DNA from: DASUAL01 sp035763805
GTDB taxonomy: Bacteria; Gemmatimonadota; Gemmatimonadetes; Gemmatimonadales; GWC2-71-9
Direction of reading: 5' to 3'
DNA: 64,000 nt
Assembly: GCA_035763805.1 (NCBI GenBank)
Contig: DASUAL010000002.1
Location: 42,335 to 106,334, forward strand
Shown: in pieces, positions 50,135 to 58,901 of the stretch
Layout of the letters: every line of letters starts with the position of its first letter
Numbering within the stretch: position 1 is the first letter of the stretch
The notes under the pieces: generated by a model
The model's input: the letters and a program-made list of their open reading frames with translations, nothing else
Told to the model about the DNA's origin: nothing
Database searches by the model: none
Made by a program: the position numbers and the translations under genes

Positions 50135-50808
50135 CGAACGGGGGGGGGATTCGCATCGCGCCCAGCGTGCTCTCGGCCGATCTGACCCGGCTCGGCGAGC
50201 AGGTGCGCCAGGCCCTCGTCGGGGGCGCCGACTGGCTGCACGTGGACGTGATGGACGGTCGCTTCGTCCCCAACCTCACGTTCGGCGCGAACATGATCGA
50301 GGCATTGCGCCGACTCACCGACCAGCCGATCGATGTGCACCTGATGGTCGTCGAGCCGGAGCGCTACATCGAATCCTTCGCGGCCGCCGGCGCGTCCGTG
50401 TTTACGTTTCACCCCGAAGCGACGCTGCACGTGCAGCGCCAGCTCGCCGCCGTGCGGAGCCGCGGCATGCTCGCCGGGCTCGCGCTCAACCCCGGCTCGC
50501 CGCTCGCGCTGGCGGAGGAAGTGATCACGGACCTCGACCTGCTGCTCGTCATGACCGTAAACCCGGGATTCGGGGGGCAGACCTACCTGCCCTCCGCCGG
50601 CGACAAGATTCGCCGCGCGCGCGAGCTGCTCTCGGCGCACGGCTCGCGCGCGTTCCTCCAGGTGGACGGCGGGATTACGCCGCAGACGATCGCGGAGGCG
50701 TACGCGGCGGGGGCCGACACCTTCGTCGCCGGCAACGCCGTCTTCACGAGCGCCGACCCGGCCGGCGAGGTGCAGGAGTTGCGGCGGCGCTGCCTCGTGA
50801 CGGTATGA
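50131..50808 (+). CDS. rpe: Ribulose-phosphate 3-epimerase
   Basis: 225 residues. TIM barrel interconverting ribulose 5-phosphate and xylulose 5-phosphate. IAPSVLSADLTRLGEQ, HVDVMDGRFVPNLTFG (metal His/Asp), DVHLMVVEPERYI, FTFHPEA, VMTVNPGFGGQ and VDGGITPQTI, all with expected residues. Start ATG overlaps the PASTA gene stop. Pentose phosphate and Calvin cycles both use it; nothing nearby decides. Confidence 0.96.
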   Translation: MTNGGGIRIAPSVLSADLTRLGEQVRQALVGGADWLHVDVMDGRFVPNLTFGANMIEALRRLTDQPIDVHLMVVEPERYIESFAAAGASVFTFHPEATLHVQRQLAAVRSRGMLAGLALNPGSPLALAEEVITDLDLLLVMTVNPGFGGQTYLPSAGDKIRRARELLSAHGSRAFLQVDGGITPQTIAEAYAAGADTFVAGNAVFTSADPAGEVQELRRRCLVTV

Positions 50809-51341
50809 GCCAGACGCGGCAGTGGACGATCGCGATCGGCATCGTGATGGCGCTCGTGTTCGGGGTCACGCTGGTGTCGAAGATCTGGCCACAGCTGGAC
50901 CTCGTCGGTGCGGGGTCGCGCGCGCCCGCGTTCAGCGCCGTCAACGTACGCACCGGGCGGCCCGCGTCGCTCGCCGACTACCGTGGCAAAGTCATCCTGC
51001 TCAACGTCTGGGCCACGTGGTGCCAGCCGTGTCGTGTCGAGATGCCCTCCATGGAGCGGCTGCACCGGAAGCTCGGCGGGAAGGACTTCGACGTCGTGGC
51101 GGTGAGCATCGACGAGGGAGACTCCAGCGCGGTTACGAAGTTCGCGCAGGAGCTCGGGGTCACATTCGACATCCTGCACGACCGGGCGGGCGCCATCCAG
51201 CGCATCTACCAGACCACGGGCGTGCCCGAGAGCTTCGTCATCGACCGTGACGGCATCATCGTCAAGAAGGTGATCGGCGCCGCGGAGTGGGACGGGCCGG
51301 TGAACGAGACTCTGATCCGGAAGCTCACCGATGCGCGTTAA
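50805..51341 (+). CDS. ResA/TlpA-like membrane-anchored thioredoxin
   Basis: 178 residues. Uncleaved signal-anchor at about 8-26, then a thioredoxin domain outside the membrane with LLNVWATWCQPCRVEMPSM (Cys73, Cys76) and GVPESFVIDRDG. Known: ResA-type proteins keep apocytochrome c thiols reduced. It overlaps rpe at the 5' end and the YbbR gene at the 3' end by 11 nt. The second protein of this type in the window; the other is at 11471. Confidence 0.9.
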   Translation: MSQTRQWTIAIGIVMALVFGVTLVSKIWPQLDLVGAGSRAPAFSAVNVRTGRPASLADYRGKVILLNVWATWCQPCRVEMPSMERLHRKLGGKDFDVVAVSIDEGDSSAVTKFAQELGVTFDILHDRAGAIQRIYQTTGVPESFVIDRDGIIVKKVIGAAEWDGPVNETLIRKLTDAR

Positions 51342-52260
51342 CCTCGGACAGCTGCTCGTTCGCAACTGGCCCATCAAGCTCGCGGCGATGTTCTTCGCCA
51401 TCATGCTCTACGTGGCGGTGGCGGCACAGCAGCCCCTCACGGAGAGCTTCGCGCTGCGCCTCGTGGTCACCGTGCCGCCGGGCCGCACGGTGCAGCGGCA
51501 GCCCCCGCCGGTGACAGTGGCGATCAGCGGCAAGGGGACGGAGATCATGAAGCTGCGCTCGTTCCCGCGCGTGATCCGCAAGATCATTCCGGATACGTTC
51601 TCCGCGTCGGTGTGGCGCATCCATCTACAGCCCTCCGACGTGGAGATACCGAAGGGCACGGATGTGCAGGTCGCTGCGATCACGCCACGGGACGTCGAGG
51701 TCGTGCTCGACTCGGTGGCGAGGAAACAAGTGAAGATCGTGCCGCGGGTGCGCGTCGAGGCCGAGTCGGGGTACGTGCTGCGCGGCCTGTCGATCACGCC
51801 CAGCCTGGCCCACCTCGTCGGGCCGGAGGAGCGCATCGTCGGCCTCGACTCGGTGCTGACCGTACCGACCGTGATCTCGAGCGTGAGCGGGCCGTTCTTC
51901 CGCACGGTGCCGCTCGACACGTCCGCGCTCGGTGTCGTGCGCCTCGCCCCAAAGGAGGTCCGCCTTGACGGCGAAGTGGCGGCGATCATCGAGCGCGCGC
52001 TCGCCGGCGTGCCGATCACCATGGCCGCGTCCGGGTTTACGGGCTTCCAGCTCACCCAGGAGCGGGTGACTGTGTCGGTGCGCGGTCCCGAAGCGAAGGT
52101 CAACACGCTGACGAAGGACAGCCTTCGGGTCGTGGCGCATCTGGTGGGGCGCGCGGGGCCGGGCGGGTATGCGCGCCTCACCGTCATCGCACCGCCCGGC
52201 ATTACCGCGCGGGTGCAGCCCGACTCCGTCGGTCTCAAGCGCAAGAGCGTCCGTGGCTGA
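51331..52260 (+). CDS. YbbR domain protein (CdaR-like)
   Basis: 309 residues. One N-terminal membrane helix (WPIKLAAMFFAIMLYVAVAA), then three to four YbbR-like repeats of about 80 residues (e.g. VPPGRTVQRQPPPVTVAISGKG; short marker PPPVTVAISG). In Firmicutes CdaR regulates the diadenylate cyclase CdaA beside which it is encoded. No cyclase gene is adjacent here, so c-di-AMP control is speculative. The 11-nt overlap with the upstream thioredoxin gene is real coding overlap. Confidence 0.85.
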   Translation: MRVNLGQLLVRNWPIKLAAMFFAIMLYVAVAAQQPLTESFALRLVVTVPPGRTVQRQPPPVTVAISGKGTEIMKLRSFPRVIRKIIPDTFSASVWRIHLQPSDVEIPKGTDVQVAAITPRDVEVVLDSVARKQVKIVPRVRVEAESGYVLRGLSITPSLAHLVGPEERIVGLDSVLTVPTVISSVSGPFFRTVPLDTSALGVVRLAPKEVRLDGEVAAIIERALAGVPITMAASGFTGFQLTQERVTVSVRGPEAKVNTLTKDSLRVVAHLVGRAGPGGYARLTVIAPPGITARVQPDSVGLKRKSVRG

Positions 52261-53329
52261 GGCGCTGCTCGGCATCGAGACCTCCTGCGATGAAACGTCG
52301 GCCGCGCTGCTGGTCGCCGAGCGGCGGGGGCGCGCGCCGGAGCTCGCGAGCCTCGTGATCCTGTCGCAGGACGTGCACAAGGTGTTCGGCGGCGTAGTGC
52401 CCGAGCTCGCGAGCCGCGCCCACCTCGCGGCGCTCCCCGCCGTGGTGGATCGCGCCCTCGCAGAGGCGGGGATCGGATGGAGCGCGGTGGACGCCGTCGC
52501 GGTGACCCAGGGGCCCGGGCTGGTCGGCGCGTTGCTCGTGGGCGTGGTGTATGGCAAGGCGCTGGCGTACGCAGGCGGCCGCGAGCTGATCGGCGTTCAT
52601 CACATGGAGGGGCACCTGTTCGCGCCCGCGCTTGAGGATCCCGATCTCGCGCCCCCGTTCGTCGCGTTGCTCGTGTCAGGCGGCCACACCCTGCTCCTCG
52701 ACGTACCCGCCTGGGGACGTTATCACCTGCTCGGGCAGACCCGGGACGACGCGGCCGGCGAGGCGTTCGACAAGGTCGCGACGCTCCTCGGCCTCGGGTA
52801 TCCGGGCGGCCCGGCGATCGAGCGCCTCGCGACGCAAGGTGACCCGGAGCGGTTCACCTTCCCGCGCCCGATGCTCGATGAGGGGTTCGAGTTCTCGTTT
52901 TCGGGATTGAAGACCGCCGTCCGGCGCGCCGTCCGGGCGAGCCCCGACCTGGAGCGCGACCGGCCCCACCTCGCCCGCGCTTTCCAGGACGCCGTGCTCG
53001 ACGTGCTCGTCGCCAAGGTCGAGCGCGCCGTACGGATCACCGGGTACCAGACCGCCGTGCTCGGCGGCGGCGTCGCCTGCAACCGCGCGCTCACCACACT
53101 CGCCGGCGCGCGCCTCACCGGCGCGGCGCGCGTCGCGGTCGCCAGCCCACGGCTCAACGCCGACAACGCCGCGATGATCGCGCGCGCCGGTTGGCACCGA
53201 CTCGGCCTAGGCGAGCGTAGCGACTGGACGCTCGACGCGCGCGCGGATCTGCCACTGCCGGGCCTGGAACCCGCCCCCCCTCGCCCCCCCCGCCCCACCC
53301 GCCCCACCCGCCAGGTCCCGCGGTCATGA
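52253..53329 (+). CDS. tsaD: tRNA threonylcarbamoyladenosine synthase subunit TsaD
   Basis: 358 residues from GTG 52253. ASKHA-fold enzyme forming t6A37 in tRNA. GIETSCDETSAALL, HHMEGHLFAP (metal His pair), LLVSGGHTLLL, DDAAGEAFDKVA, EFSFSGLKTAVRR and VLGGGVACNRAL are all present. The C-terminal 20 residues are a Pro/Arg/Thr-rich tail (PPRPPRPTRPTRQ) made by a C-rich tract, absent from typical TsaD. Overlaps the YbbR gene by 8 nt and lgt by 4 nt. Confidence 0.96.
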   Translation: MAEALLGIETSCDETSAALLVAERRGRAPELASLVILSQDVHKVFGGVVPELASRAHLAALPAVVDRALAEAGIGWSAVDAVAVTQGPGLVGALLVGVVYGKALAYAGGRELIGVHHMEGHLFAPALEDPDLAPPFVALLVSGGHTLLLDVPAWGRYHLLGQTRDDAAGEAFDKVATLLGLGYPGGPAIERLATQGDPERFTFPRPMLDEGFEFSFSGLKTAVRRAVRASPDLERDRPHLARAFQDAVLDVLVAKVERAVRITGYQTAVLGGGVACNRALTTLAGARLTGAARVAVASPRLNADNAAMIARAGWHRLGLGERSDWTLDARADLPLPGLEPAPPRPPRPTRPTRQVPRS

Positions 53330-54198
53330 CGATCTATCCATTCACGATCCAGCTGCCCTTCTGCCTCGGCATCCCCAGCCTGTTCTGCTTGCGTGAGATC
53401 ACCGGGTACGGGCTGATGATGATGGTCGGGTTCATCATGGCGGGTTGGACCATCCAGGTCGACCTGCGGCGTCGGCGGCTCAACGAGGAGTACGCGACGG
53501 ACATCGTCTTCGCCGCGGTGATCGGCGGGATCATCGGCGCGAAGCTCTGGTACGTGGCCCTCACGGGGGGCACGCTGTTCCAGCGCGGTGGGTTCGTGTG
53601 GTACGGCGGATTCCTGGGCGGCGTCGTGGCCGTGCTGCTGAACGGTTGGCGTAAGGGCGTGCCCGCGCGCTGGACGATGGAGCTCACCGCTGCCCCGCTC
53701 GCAGTCGGCTACGCCCTCGGACGCGTCGGCTGTTTCCTCGTGAACGACGACTTCGGCATCCCGTCCACGCTCCCCTGGGCGATGGAATTCCCGGACGGCC
53801 AGCCCCCCTCGACCGTGGCGAACCTGGAGCGCATGGGCGTCACGTTCCCGCCCGGGACGGACCCGCTCGACGTCGTCGCCGTGCACCCCACGCAGATCTA
53901 CGAGACCCTGCTGATGCTCGCGGCCTTCTGGTGGCTGTGGCGGCTGCGCGACCACCCACACGGCATCGGCTGGCGCTTCGGCGTCTACCTCGCGCTGGCG
54001 GGCGCCGAGCGGTTCCTCATCGAGTTCGTGCGCGCCAAGGACGACCGTTTGCTCGGCCCGCTCACGCTGGCCCAGGCAACGAGCCTCGGCCTCATCCTCG
54101 TGGGGCTCGTCATCATCCAGCGGCTCGGCGCGCCGGACCCCGGCGCCGCGGCGGCACCCGTTGCCCTCCACGTCGACCCAAAGGCCCAGGCTTCGTAA
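53326..54198 (+). CDS. lgt: Prolipoprotein diacylglyceryl transferase, divergent
   Basis: 290 residues, about seven membrane helices. Transfers diacylglycerol to the lipobox Cys of prolipoproteins in the inner membrane. ITGYGLMMMVGFIMAGW, GGIIGAKLWYV, WYGGFLGGVV and the Lgt signature region LGRVGCFLVNDDFGIP, followed by VHPTQIYE and ERFLIEFVR. In the signature the usual GN-F-N-E residues are replaced (GCFLVNDD), so it belongs to a divergent branch. Last gene of the plus-strand run; converges on the FTR1 gene with 8 nt between. Confidence 0.9.
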   Translation: MTIYPFTIQLPFCLGIPSLFCLREITGYGLMMMVGFIMAGWTIQVDLRRRRLNEEYATDIVFAAVIGGIIGAKLWYVALTGGTLFQRGGFVWYGGFLGGVVAVLLNGWRKGVPARWTMELTAAPLAVGYALGRVGCFLVNDDFGIPSTLPWAMEFPDGQPPSTVANLERMGVTFPPGTDPLDVVAVHPTQIYETLLMLAAFWWLWRLRDHPHGIGWRFGVYLALAGAERFLIEFVRAKDDRLLGPLTLAQATSLGLILVGLVIIQRLGAPDPGAAAAPVALHVDPKAQAS

Positions 54199-54206
54199 AG
54201 GACCCC

Positions 54207-56258
54207 TCAGGGGAACGACGGTCGGCGGCGCTGCTCGCCGGCAGAGAACCGGCTGCGCTGCAGCCACACCACCGCGACGAGCAGCAGCGCAATCAGCAGG
54301 AGCTGCAAGGACAGGGATTGCACCGTGGGGTAGATCCCGAAGACCGGAACCCGGGGCGCCCATTCAACCACCGTCGTGTGCACGATCCCCGCCTCCTGCA
54401 GGGCGGCGATCCCTTTGCCGGCGAACACGAAGGCCAAGTAGTAGAGCATCGCGCTTGTGATCGCGAAGAACGGCTTGAGCGGAACCCTCACGCCGAAGCG
54501 GTTGATCGCCACGTAGAGGATCACGAGCGCCAGCGCGCCCACCAGCATTCCGCCGACCACCGCGGCCGTGCCGCCGGCGCCGGCTGACGTGAACAGCGCC
54601 ATGTAGAACAGGATCGTTTCGAAGCCTTCGCGATACACCGCGAGGAACGCCACCGACGACAACGCGAACCCGGAGCCCGCCGACACCGCCCCCACCATCC
54701 GACTTTCCACAAAGGCGTTCCACTTGGCCACCTCGATCTTCGACAGCAACCAGTAGCTCACGTAGAAGAGCACGGCCGTCGCGAGCAGCATCGTGATTCC
54801 TTCGAGCGCCTCACGCTGGCCGGGCGTGATCTGGAACAGCACCTGTATGATCACGGCCGTCACGGCGCTCGCCGCGAGGGCGGCCCAGGCGCCCTGTGCC
54901 ACGTGACGACGTCGCTCCGTCGCCCCCGCCTTCGCCAGGAACGTCATCAGCGCCGCGACGATGAGGATCGCTTCGAAGCCCTCGCGCAGGAGCAGCACCA
55001 GCGAAGACGTGAACAGGTTGGCGGGTGAGCTCCTGTCGGCCACCAGCCGCTCGGCGCGCTCCAGACTCGAGAGCAGCCGTGCGTAGATCGCCCCCAGCTC
55101 TCCCGCATCCGCGCCCGCGGCAGCGCGGGTGCGCAAGGCGGCGAACGCATCCTCCAGCTCGCCCGCCAGCGCCGCGTTCTTCGCGCGAATCTCCGTCTCC
55201 ACTTGCTCGAATGTGAGATAAGCGTCGAACGCCAGCTTGTCCGAGCGCAGCGCCACGGCGGAGTCGAGCTGGCGACGCACCGCCGAAAACGTCGCTGCGG
55301 CCGGCGACGCCTGGTACTTCTGGCGTTCGGCGCTGGGCAGGACGCGCAGGAACGCGATCATCCGCTGCAGGTCATCGCGGTCGAGGGCCCGCGCCACCCC
55401 GGGCATGGGTGTTCCCGGGCGGCCATGCGAAATCAACTGCTCGAGCTCCCCGTCGGTGAACCGTCCCTGTACCGCGAGATCCCGCAGCGCGGGTGGTCGG
55501 ACCGACAGTGAGGCGGCGAACGGCCCGTCCCCTCCTCCCACGGGACCGTGGCAGGCAGCGCAGTGAACGGCGTAGAGTCCCTCCCCCTCGCGCACCATCC
55601 GGTCGTCGGCCCGGAGCGTCGCGACGTAGGTCGCGACCGCCCAGCGATCCTCGGGCGTGAGCGTCTCCTCAAACTCGGGCATGGCGGTGCCGGCGACGCC
55701 GATCGTGACTTTGCGATATACGTCCACTGGCGAGACCCCGCTCATCACGTCCCGGTCCGCGAGACTCGCGGGCGGCGGTCCCTCGAGGTGCTGGGACTTC
55801 GGACCATCGCCGCGCCCCGCAGCACCGTGGCACTGGGTGCACTGTTCCTGGTAGACGACCGCGCCGCGCGTGAGCGCGGGCGGCCGGGCGGGAAACGCGT
55901 CGAGGACGCCGCCGGTGGTGGCAGCGATCCGGGCAATCAGCGCAGCGGCCCGCTGCGCCACGGAATCCGGCGGCGCCGCCCGCTCGACCATCGCCCGCAG
56001 CACGCCGAGCTCCGAATCCGCGAGCATCCGGACCGCGGCGGGGAGGGCGGGCGCGTCGAGGCGCGCCTGGTCGAGGAACTGCTTCGCCTCCTCTACCTCC
56101 TCTGGAGCGGTGATCTTCCCGCCCCGGGCCACGACGCCGGTCCCGTACTCCTTGGCGGCCAAGGACGTCGCGGCGACAATGCGCCGGGCAACGGCGAGCG
56201 AGTCGCTTGCCTGCGCCGCGGCCACGACCGCGACGCCGGCGTTCAACAGCAAACCCAC
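54207..56258 (-). CDS. Di-heme cytochrome c fused to FTR1-family iron permease
   Basis: 683 residues. The exported N-terminal half holds two class I cytochrome c domains: CTQCH (Cys140-His144; axial Met193 in AMPEF) and CAACH (233-237; Met285 in PMPGV). After a helical linker (about 320-410) comes a seven-helix FTR1 permease with both iron-site REGFE motifs (425-429 and 543-547). Known: FTR1 takes up Fe3+ made by an oxidase, or in bacterial EfeU systems Fe2+ oxidised at the membrane. The heme domains could serve as the oxidising partner. Start GTG 56258 is tentative: the frame is open upstream with a better signal-peptide n-region (IYRKLFVG) but only rare starts. A Fur-like box lies just upstream. 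Confidence 0.9.
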   Translation of the reverse strand: MGLLLNAGVAVVAAAQASDSLAVARRIVAATSLAAKEYGTGVVARGGKITAPEEVEEAKQFLDQARLDAPALPAAVRMLADSELGVLRAMVERAAPPDSVAQRAAALIARIAATTGGVLDAFPARPPALTRGAVVYQEQCTQCHGAAGRGDGPKSQHLEGPPPASLADRDVMSGVSPVDVYRKVTIGVAGTAMPEFEETLTPEDRWAVATYVATLRADDRMVREGEGLYAVHCAACHGPVGGGDGPFAASLSVRPPALRDLAVQGRFTDGELEQLISHGRPGTPMPGVARALDRDDLQRMIAFLRVLPSAERQKYQASPAAATFSAVRRQLDSAVALRSDKLAFDAYLTFEQVETEIRAKNAALAGELEDAFAALRTRAAAGADAGELGAIYARLLSSLERAERLVADRSSPANLFTSSLVLLLREGFEAILIVAALMTFLAKAGATERRRHVAQGAWAALAASAVTAVIIQVLFQITPGQREALEGITMLLATAVLFYVSYWLLSKIEVAKWNAFVESRMVGAVSAGSGFALSSVAFLAVYREGFETILFYMALFTSAGAGGTAAVVGGMLVGALALVILYVAINRFGVRVPLKPFFAITSAMLYYLAFVFAGKGIAALQEAGIVHTTVVEWAPRVPVFGIYPTVQSLSLQLLLIALLLVAVVWLQRSRFSAGEQRRRPSFP

Positions 56259-56275
56259 AAACAGCTTACGGTAGA

Positions 56276-56290
56276 TGAGAATGATTATCA
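56276..56290. promoter_or_regulatory. Fur-box-like operator upstream of the FTR1 fusion gene
   Basis: TGAGAATGATTATCA on the plus strand matches the 7-1-7 Fur consensus TGATAATnATTATCA at 14 of 15 positions. It lies 18 nt before the GTG at 56258, downstream of the -10 candidate, where a repressor would block transcription. Iron control of an iron permease is expected. Confidence 0.7.
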
Positions 56291-56305
56291 GTGAAGGAGT
56301 GCGGA

Positions 56306-56334
56306 ATACTAGAGTGAACGTATCGGGAATTCAA
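56306..56334 (-). promoter_or_regulatory. Candidate promoter of the FTR1 fusion gene
   Basis: Minus strand: TTGAAT (56334-56329), 17-nt spacer, TAGTAT (56311-56306). GATAAT inside the Fur-like box is a second possible -10. Both lie in the 94-nt gap after acpS, so the permease gene has its own promoter. Confidence 0.5.
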
Positions 56335-56352
56335 GCGGACCCCCGACGCGGG

Positions 56353-56739
56353 TCACGCACGCTCCAGCACGGCCACAGCCACGGCCGCGAGGTGCGTGTG
56401 GGAGAGTGATAGGAGTACCCGCGCCACGCCGAGCTCGCGCGCCCGGGCAGCGGCCAGGCCGGAAAGTGTGACATCGGGTCGCCCGTCCGGTGCTCGAGTG
56501 ACCTCAATCTCGCGCCACCCGATTCCACGCGCCGCCTCACTTCCCTGGAGCGCCTTGTAGACCGCCTCCTTGGCGGCGAGTCGCACCGCGACATGCGTCG
56601 CCGGGTCAGGACGGCTCTCGCAGTACACGCGCTCGGCGGGGGTCAGCAACCGCTCGAACACGCGCGCGCCCTTGTCGGTAATGATCGCCTGGACCCGCGC
56701 GACCTCCACCAGATCCACCCCGACGCCGACGGCGCTCAC
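56353..56739 (-). CDS. acpS: Holo-[acyl-carrier-protein] synthase
   Basis: 128 residues from GTG 56739 (GTGA overlap with the M14 gene stop). Transfers phosphopantetheine from CoA to ACP. VGVGVDLVEVARV has the Mg-binding Asp, LAAKEAVYKALQG the catalytic Glu-Lys, and LLSLSHTHLAAVAVAVL the end strand. Standard size. Last of a seven-gene overlapping minus-strand run from 62916. Confidence 0.94.
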   Translation of the reverse strand: MSAVGVGVDLVEVARVQAIITDKGARVFERLLTPAERVYCESRPDPATHVAVRLAAKEAVYKALQGSEAARGIGWREIEVTRAPDGRPDVTLSGLAAARARELGVARVLLSLSHTHLAAVAVAVLERA

Positions 56740-58901
56740 GGCGGCGGTCGCGTGAGGAACAGGCGGCGCCGGTACACCTGGCCGCCCGCTTCGACGACTA
56801 CGATGTAGGCACCGTTCGGAGCGCGCCGGCCCCGGATCGTCAGGTCCCACGCGTATTCGGCCTGGCCCGCCGCCACCGTCGCGGCCACGAGCCGCTCGCC
56901 CGCGAAGCTGTAGATCGCCACGCGCGAGCCCCCCACGGCAGCCGGCCAAGCGATGACGACCTGATTCCCCTTGACGGGATTCTCGGACAACTCAGCGGCT
57001 CCCGTGACCGCGACGTGCTGGAACAGGACCGTCGAATCGCTTGCGAAGCCCACCGCGTCCACCCACCACGTGAACCCCGCCGAGACAAAGCGCACCCTCG
57101 CGGAGCGCGCCCGGTCCGCGGTTGGAAGGTCCACCCGCATGGGATACCAGCTCGGTCCGTCGCCCACGATCACGGCGACGTCGCTCCAGGTGGCTCCGCC
57201 GTCGGCCGAGAACTGTACGATTCCCCGCTGCTCGGGCGTGAAGGTCGATCCCGCGTGCTTCGTCCAGAACTGGAGCCAGACCCGCACGCGCGCCCCGAGA
57301 TCCGTCACCGGCGAGATGAGCGTGTCCGAGGCGTTCGTGGTCCAAGCGTATCCGCCGACGAGCGCGTCCGCCGAGCGGGTCCACCCGGTCCATCCCGCAT
57401 CCGCGTCTTGCGCGCCCGCAAGGCTCACGAGCTCCGCGGCCAGCCCGGCGCCGTCGACGCGCACGGCCCGGGCCAGGTCGGTGCGCAGGTCCGAGCGCCA
57501 CCAGTTGCGCGCCCGGCCACGCCACAGAGCGGTCCCCACAGGATTCCGCGTCACCAGGGCGCCCGTGCCGGTGCGCACCGTGAGGGACAACGGCTGCGGT
57601 GCCGCGGCATCCAGACTGATCCACGCCTCGGGCCAGATCGCTTCGATCCGGGGCGGTGTGGGCACGAGTCCCGACGCGCCCGCCGCGGTCCCCGGGTCTC
57701 CCGCCGCCGCGATGACACTAAGTGCGAACGGCAGATTATCGCGGAACACGCGCTCGACGAGCGCGCTGTCGTCCGGAAATGCAAACCCGTAGTACAGCCC
57801 CGCGGTGCAGCAGCCGCTCGTCAGCTCCGGCGTGAAGGCGATGGTGCCGTAGGCGCCGTACGCCCAGTCGGTGTACTCCCCGTTGGTGCGGTAGAGGTTC
57901 CACCCGGGCCCCGGGTGATAGTAGGCGAGCACGGAGCCGGGCACGCTGTCGCGCACCGCGGGCGCGAGGTCCGTCCCCGCGAGCGCCGCGAACACAGGCC
58001 GGTCCGCCGCGATCTCGCCCGGGCGAAACCCGAGGGGGTGCAACACGAGCCCGCTGTAGCTGTGATAGGACACTGCGACCGCTGGCGGGTGCGCGGCGTG
58101 AAACGCCATGATCGCCTGGGTCTCTGGTTCGGAGCCCGGCGCCGGACCGCGGTAAGTCTCGGTGCCGGGCAAGGGGCTCGAGCCGATGTCGTCGATCCCC
58201 CAGAACCCGGGATAGTTGCGGTTCGGGTCGACGCCGTATGTACCGTCGCCGTTCGGTCGGCGGTTTTTCCGCCAGTAGCGGTCCGTCGTGAACGTGTACT
58301 GGTAGCCGTCGGGGTTCTCGACCGGGATCACCCAGATGTCGCGCGCGTCCAGGAGCGCCGACGGGAGCGAGTCCGCAAGCCAGCGCACGAGCCACATCGC
58401 CAGCTCGGTCGAGATCCACTCGCGCGCGTGGTGGGTGGCCATGAAGAGCACGTTGGGCCGGGCGGGCGCATCGGCGGGGTCGCCGAGCTTCACGGCGAGA
58501 ATGGGCCGCCCTTCCGCCGAGGTGCCGACGGAGTCGAGGTGCAGCGCCGAGCCCGTGGCGGCCCACGCTTCGAGCGTCGCGCGGATGCCCGTGACCGGCT
58601 TGTCGAAGGAGCGGAAGACGCGGTAGCTGTCCGCCACAGCGCCGAGCGACACGGCGTGCGGGATTGGGCCGACCGCGAAGCCCCGAACACCGAGCCGCGC
58701 CACGTCCTCGGGCCCGGCGAGAATGACCGCGAACAGCCGGCCGTCCACCCGGCGCACCTCCGCCACTTCGAATCCCAGCGCCGAGAGCGAATCGATTCCG
58801 GCCCGTCCGGCAATGGGCACCTGCACCGGACGGAGCTGGGCCGCCGCAGGAGCGGCGGCGATCGCGAGCAGTCCTAGAAGCCCAAGCGCGCGGCGAGCCA
58901 T
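56736..58901 (-). CDS. Secreted M14 zinc carboxypeptidase with C-terminal T9SS/FlgD-type domain
   Basis: 721 residues. Signal peptide ends AAPAAAQ (about residue 21). Inhibitor-like propeptide region to about 105. Catalytic M14 domain to about 400 with zinc ligands His158 and Glu161 (THHAREWIS) and His280 (SYHSYSG), and catalytic Glu359 (FTPELTSG). A jelly-roll/MAM-like domain follows (about 480-620). The last 90 residues, starting ELSENPVKGNQVVIAWP and ending VYRRRLFLTRPPP, look like the beta-sandwich of T9SS type A sorting or FlgD-Ig domains. Secreted protease acting on peptides; type IX export is inference. Start ATG 58901 overlaps the upstream gene by 28 nt. Confidence 0.88.
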   Translation of the reverse strand: MARRALGLLGLLAIAAAPAAAQLRPVQVPIAGRAGIDSLSALGFEVAEVRRVDGRLFAVILAGPEDVARLGVRGFAVGPIPHAVSLGAVADSYRVFRSFDKPVTGIRATLEAWAATGSALHLDSVGTSAEGRPILAVKLGDPADAPARPNVLFMATHHAREWISTELAMWLVRWLADSLPSALLDARDIWVIPVENPDGYQYTFTTDRYWRKNRRPNGDGTYGVDPNRNYPGFWGIDDIGSSPLPGTETYRGPAPGSEPETQAIMAFHAAHPPAVAVSYHSYSGLVLHPLGFRPGEIAADRPVFAALAGTDLAPAVRDSVPGSVLAYYHPGPGWNLYRTNGEYTDWAYGAYGTIAFTPELTSGCCTAGLYYGFAFPDDSALVERVFRDNLPFALSVIAAAGDPGTAAGASGLVPTPPRIEAIWPEAWISLDAAAPQPLSLTVRTGTGALVTRNPVGTALWRGRARNWWRSDLRTDLARAVRVDGAGLAAELVSLAGAQDADAGWTGWTRSADALVGGYAWTTNASDTLISPVTDLGARVRVWLQFWTKHAGSTFTPEQRGIVQFSADGGATWSDVAVIVGDGPSWYPMRVDLPTADRARSARVRFVSAGFTWWVDAVGFASDSTVLFQHVAVTGAAELSENPVKGNQVVIAWPAAVGGSRVAIYSFAGERLVAATVAAGQAEYAWDLTIRGRRAPNGAYIVVVEAGGQVYRRRLFLTRPPP

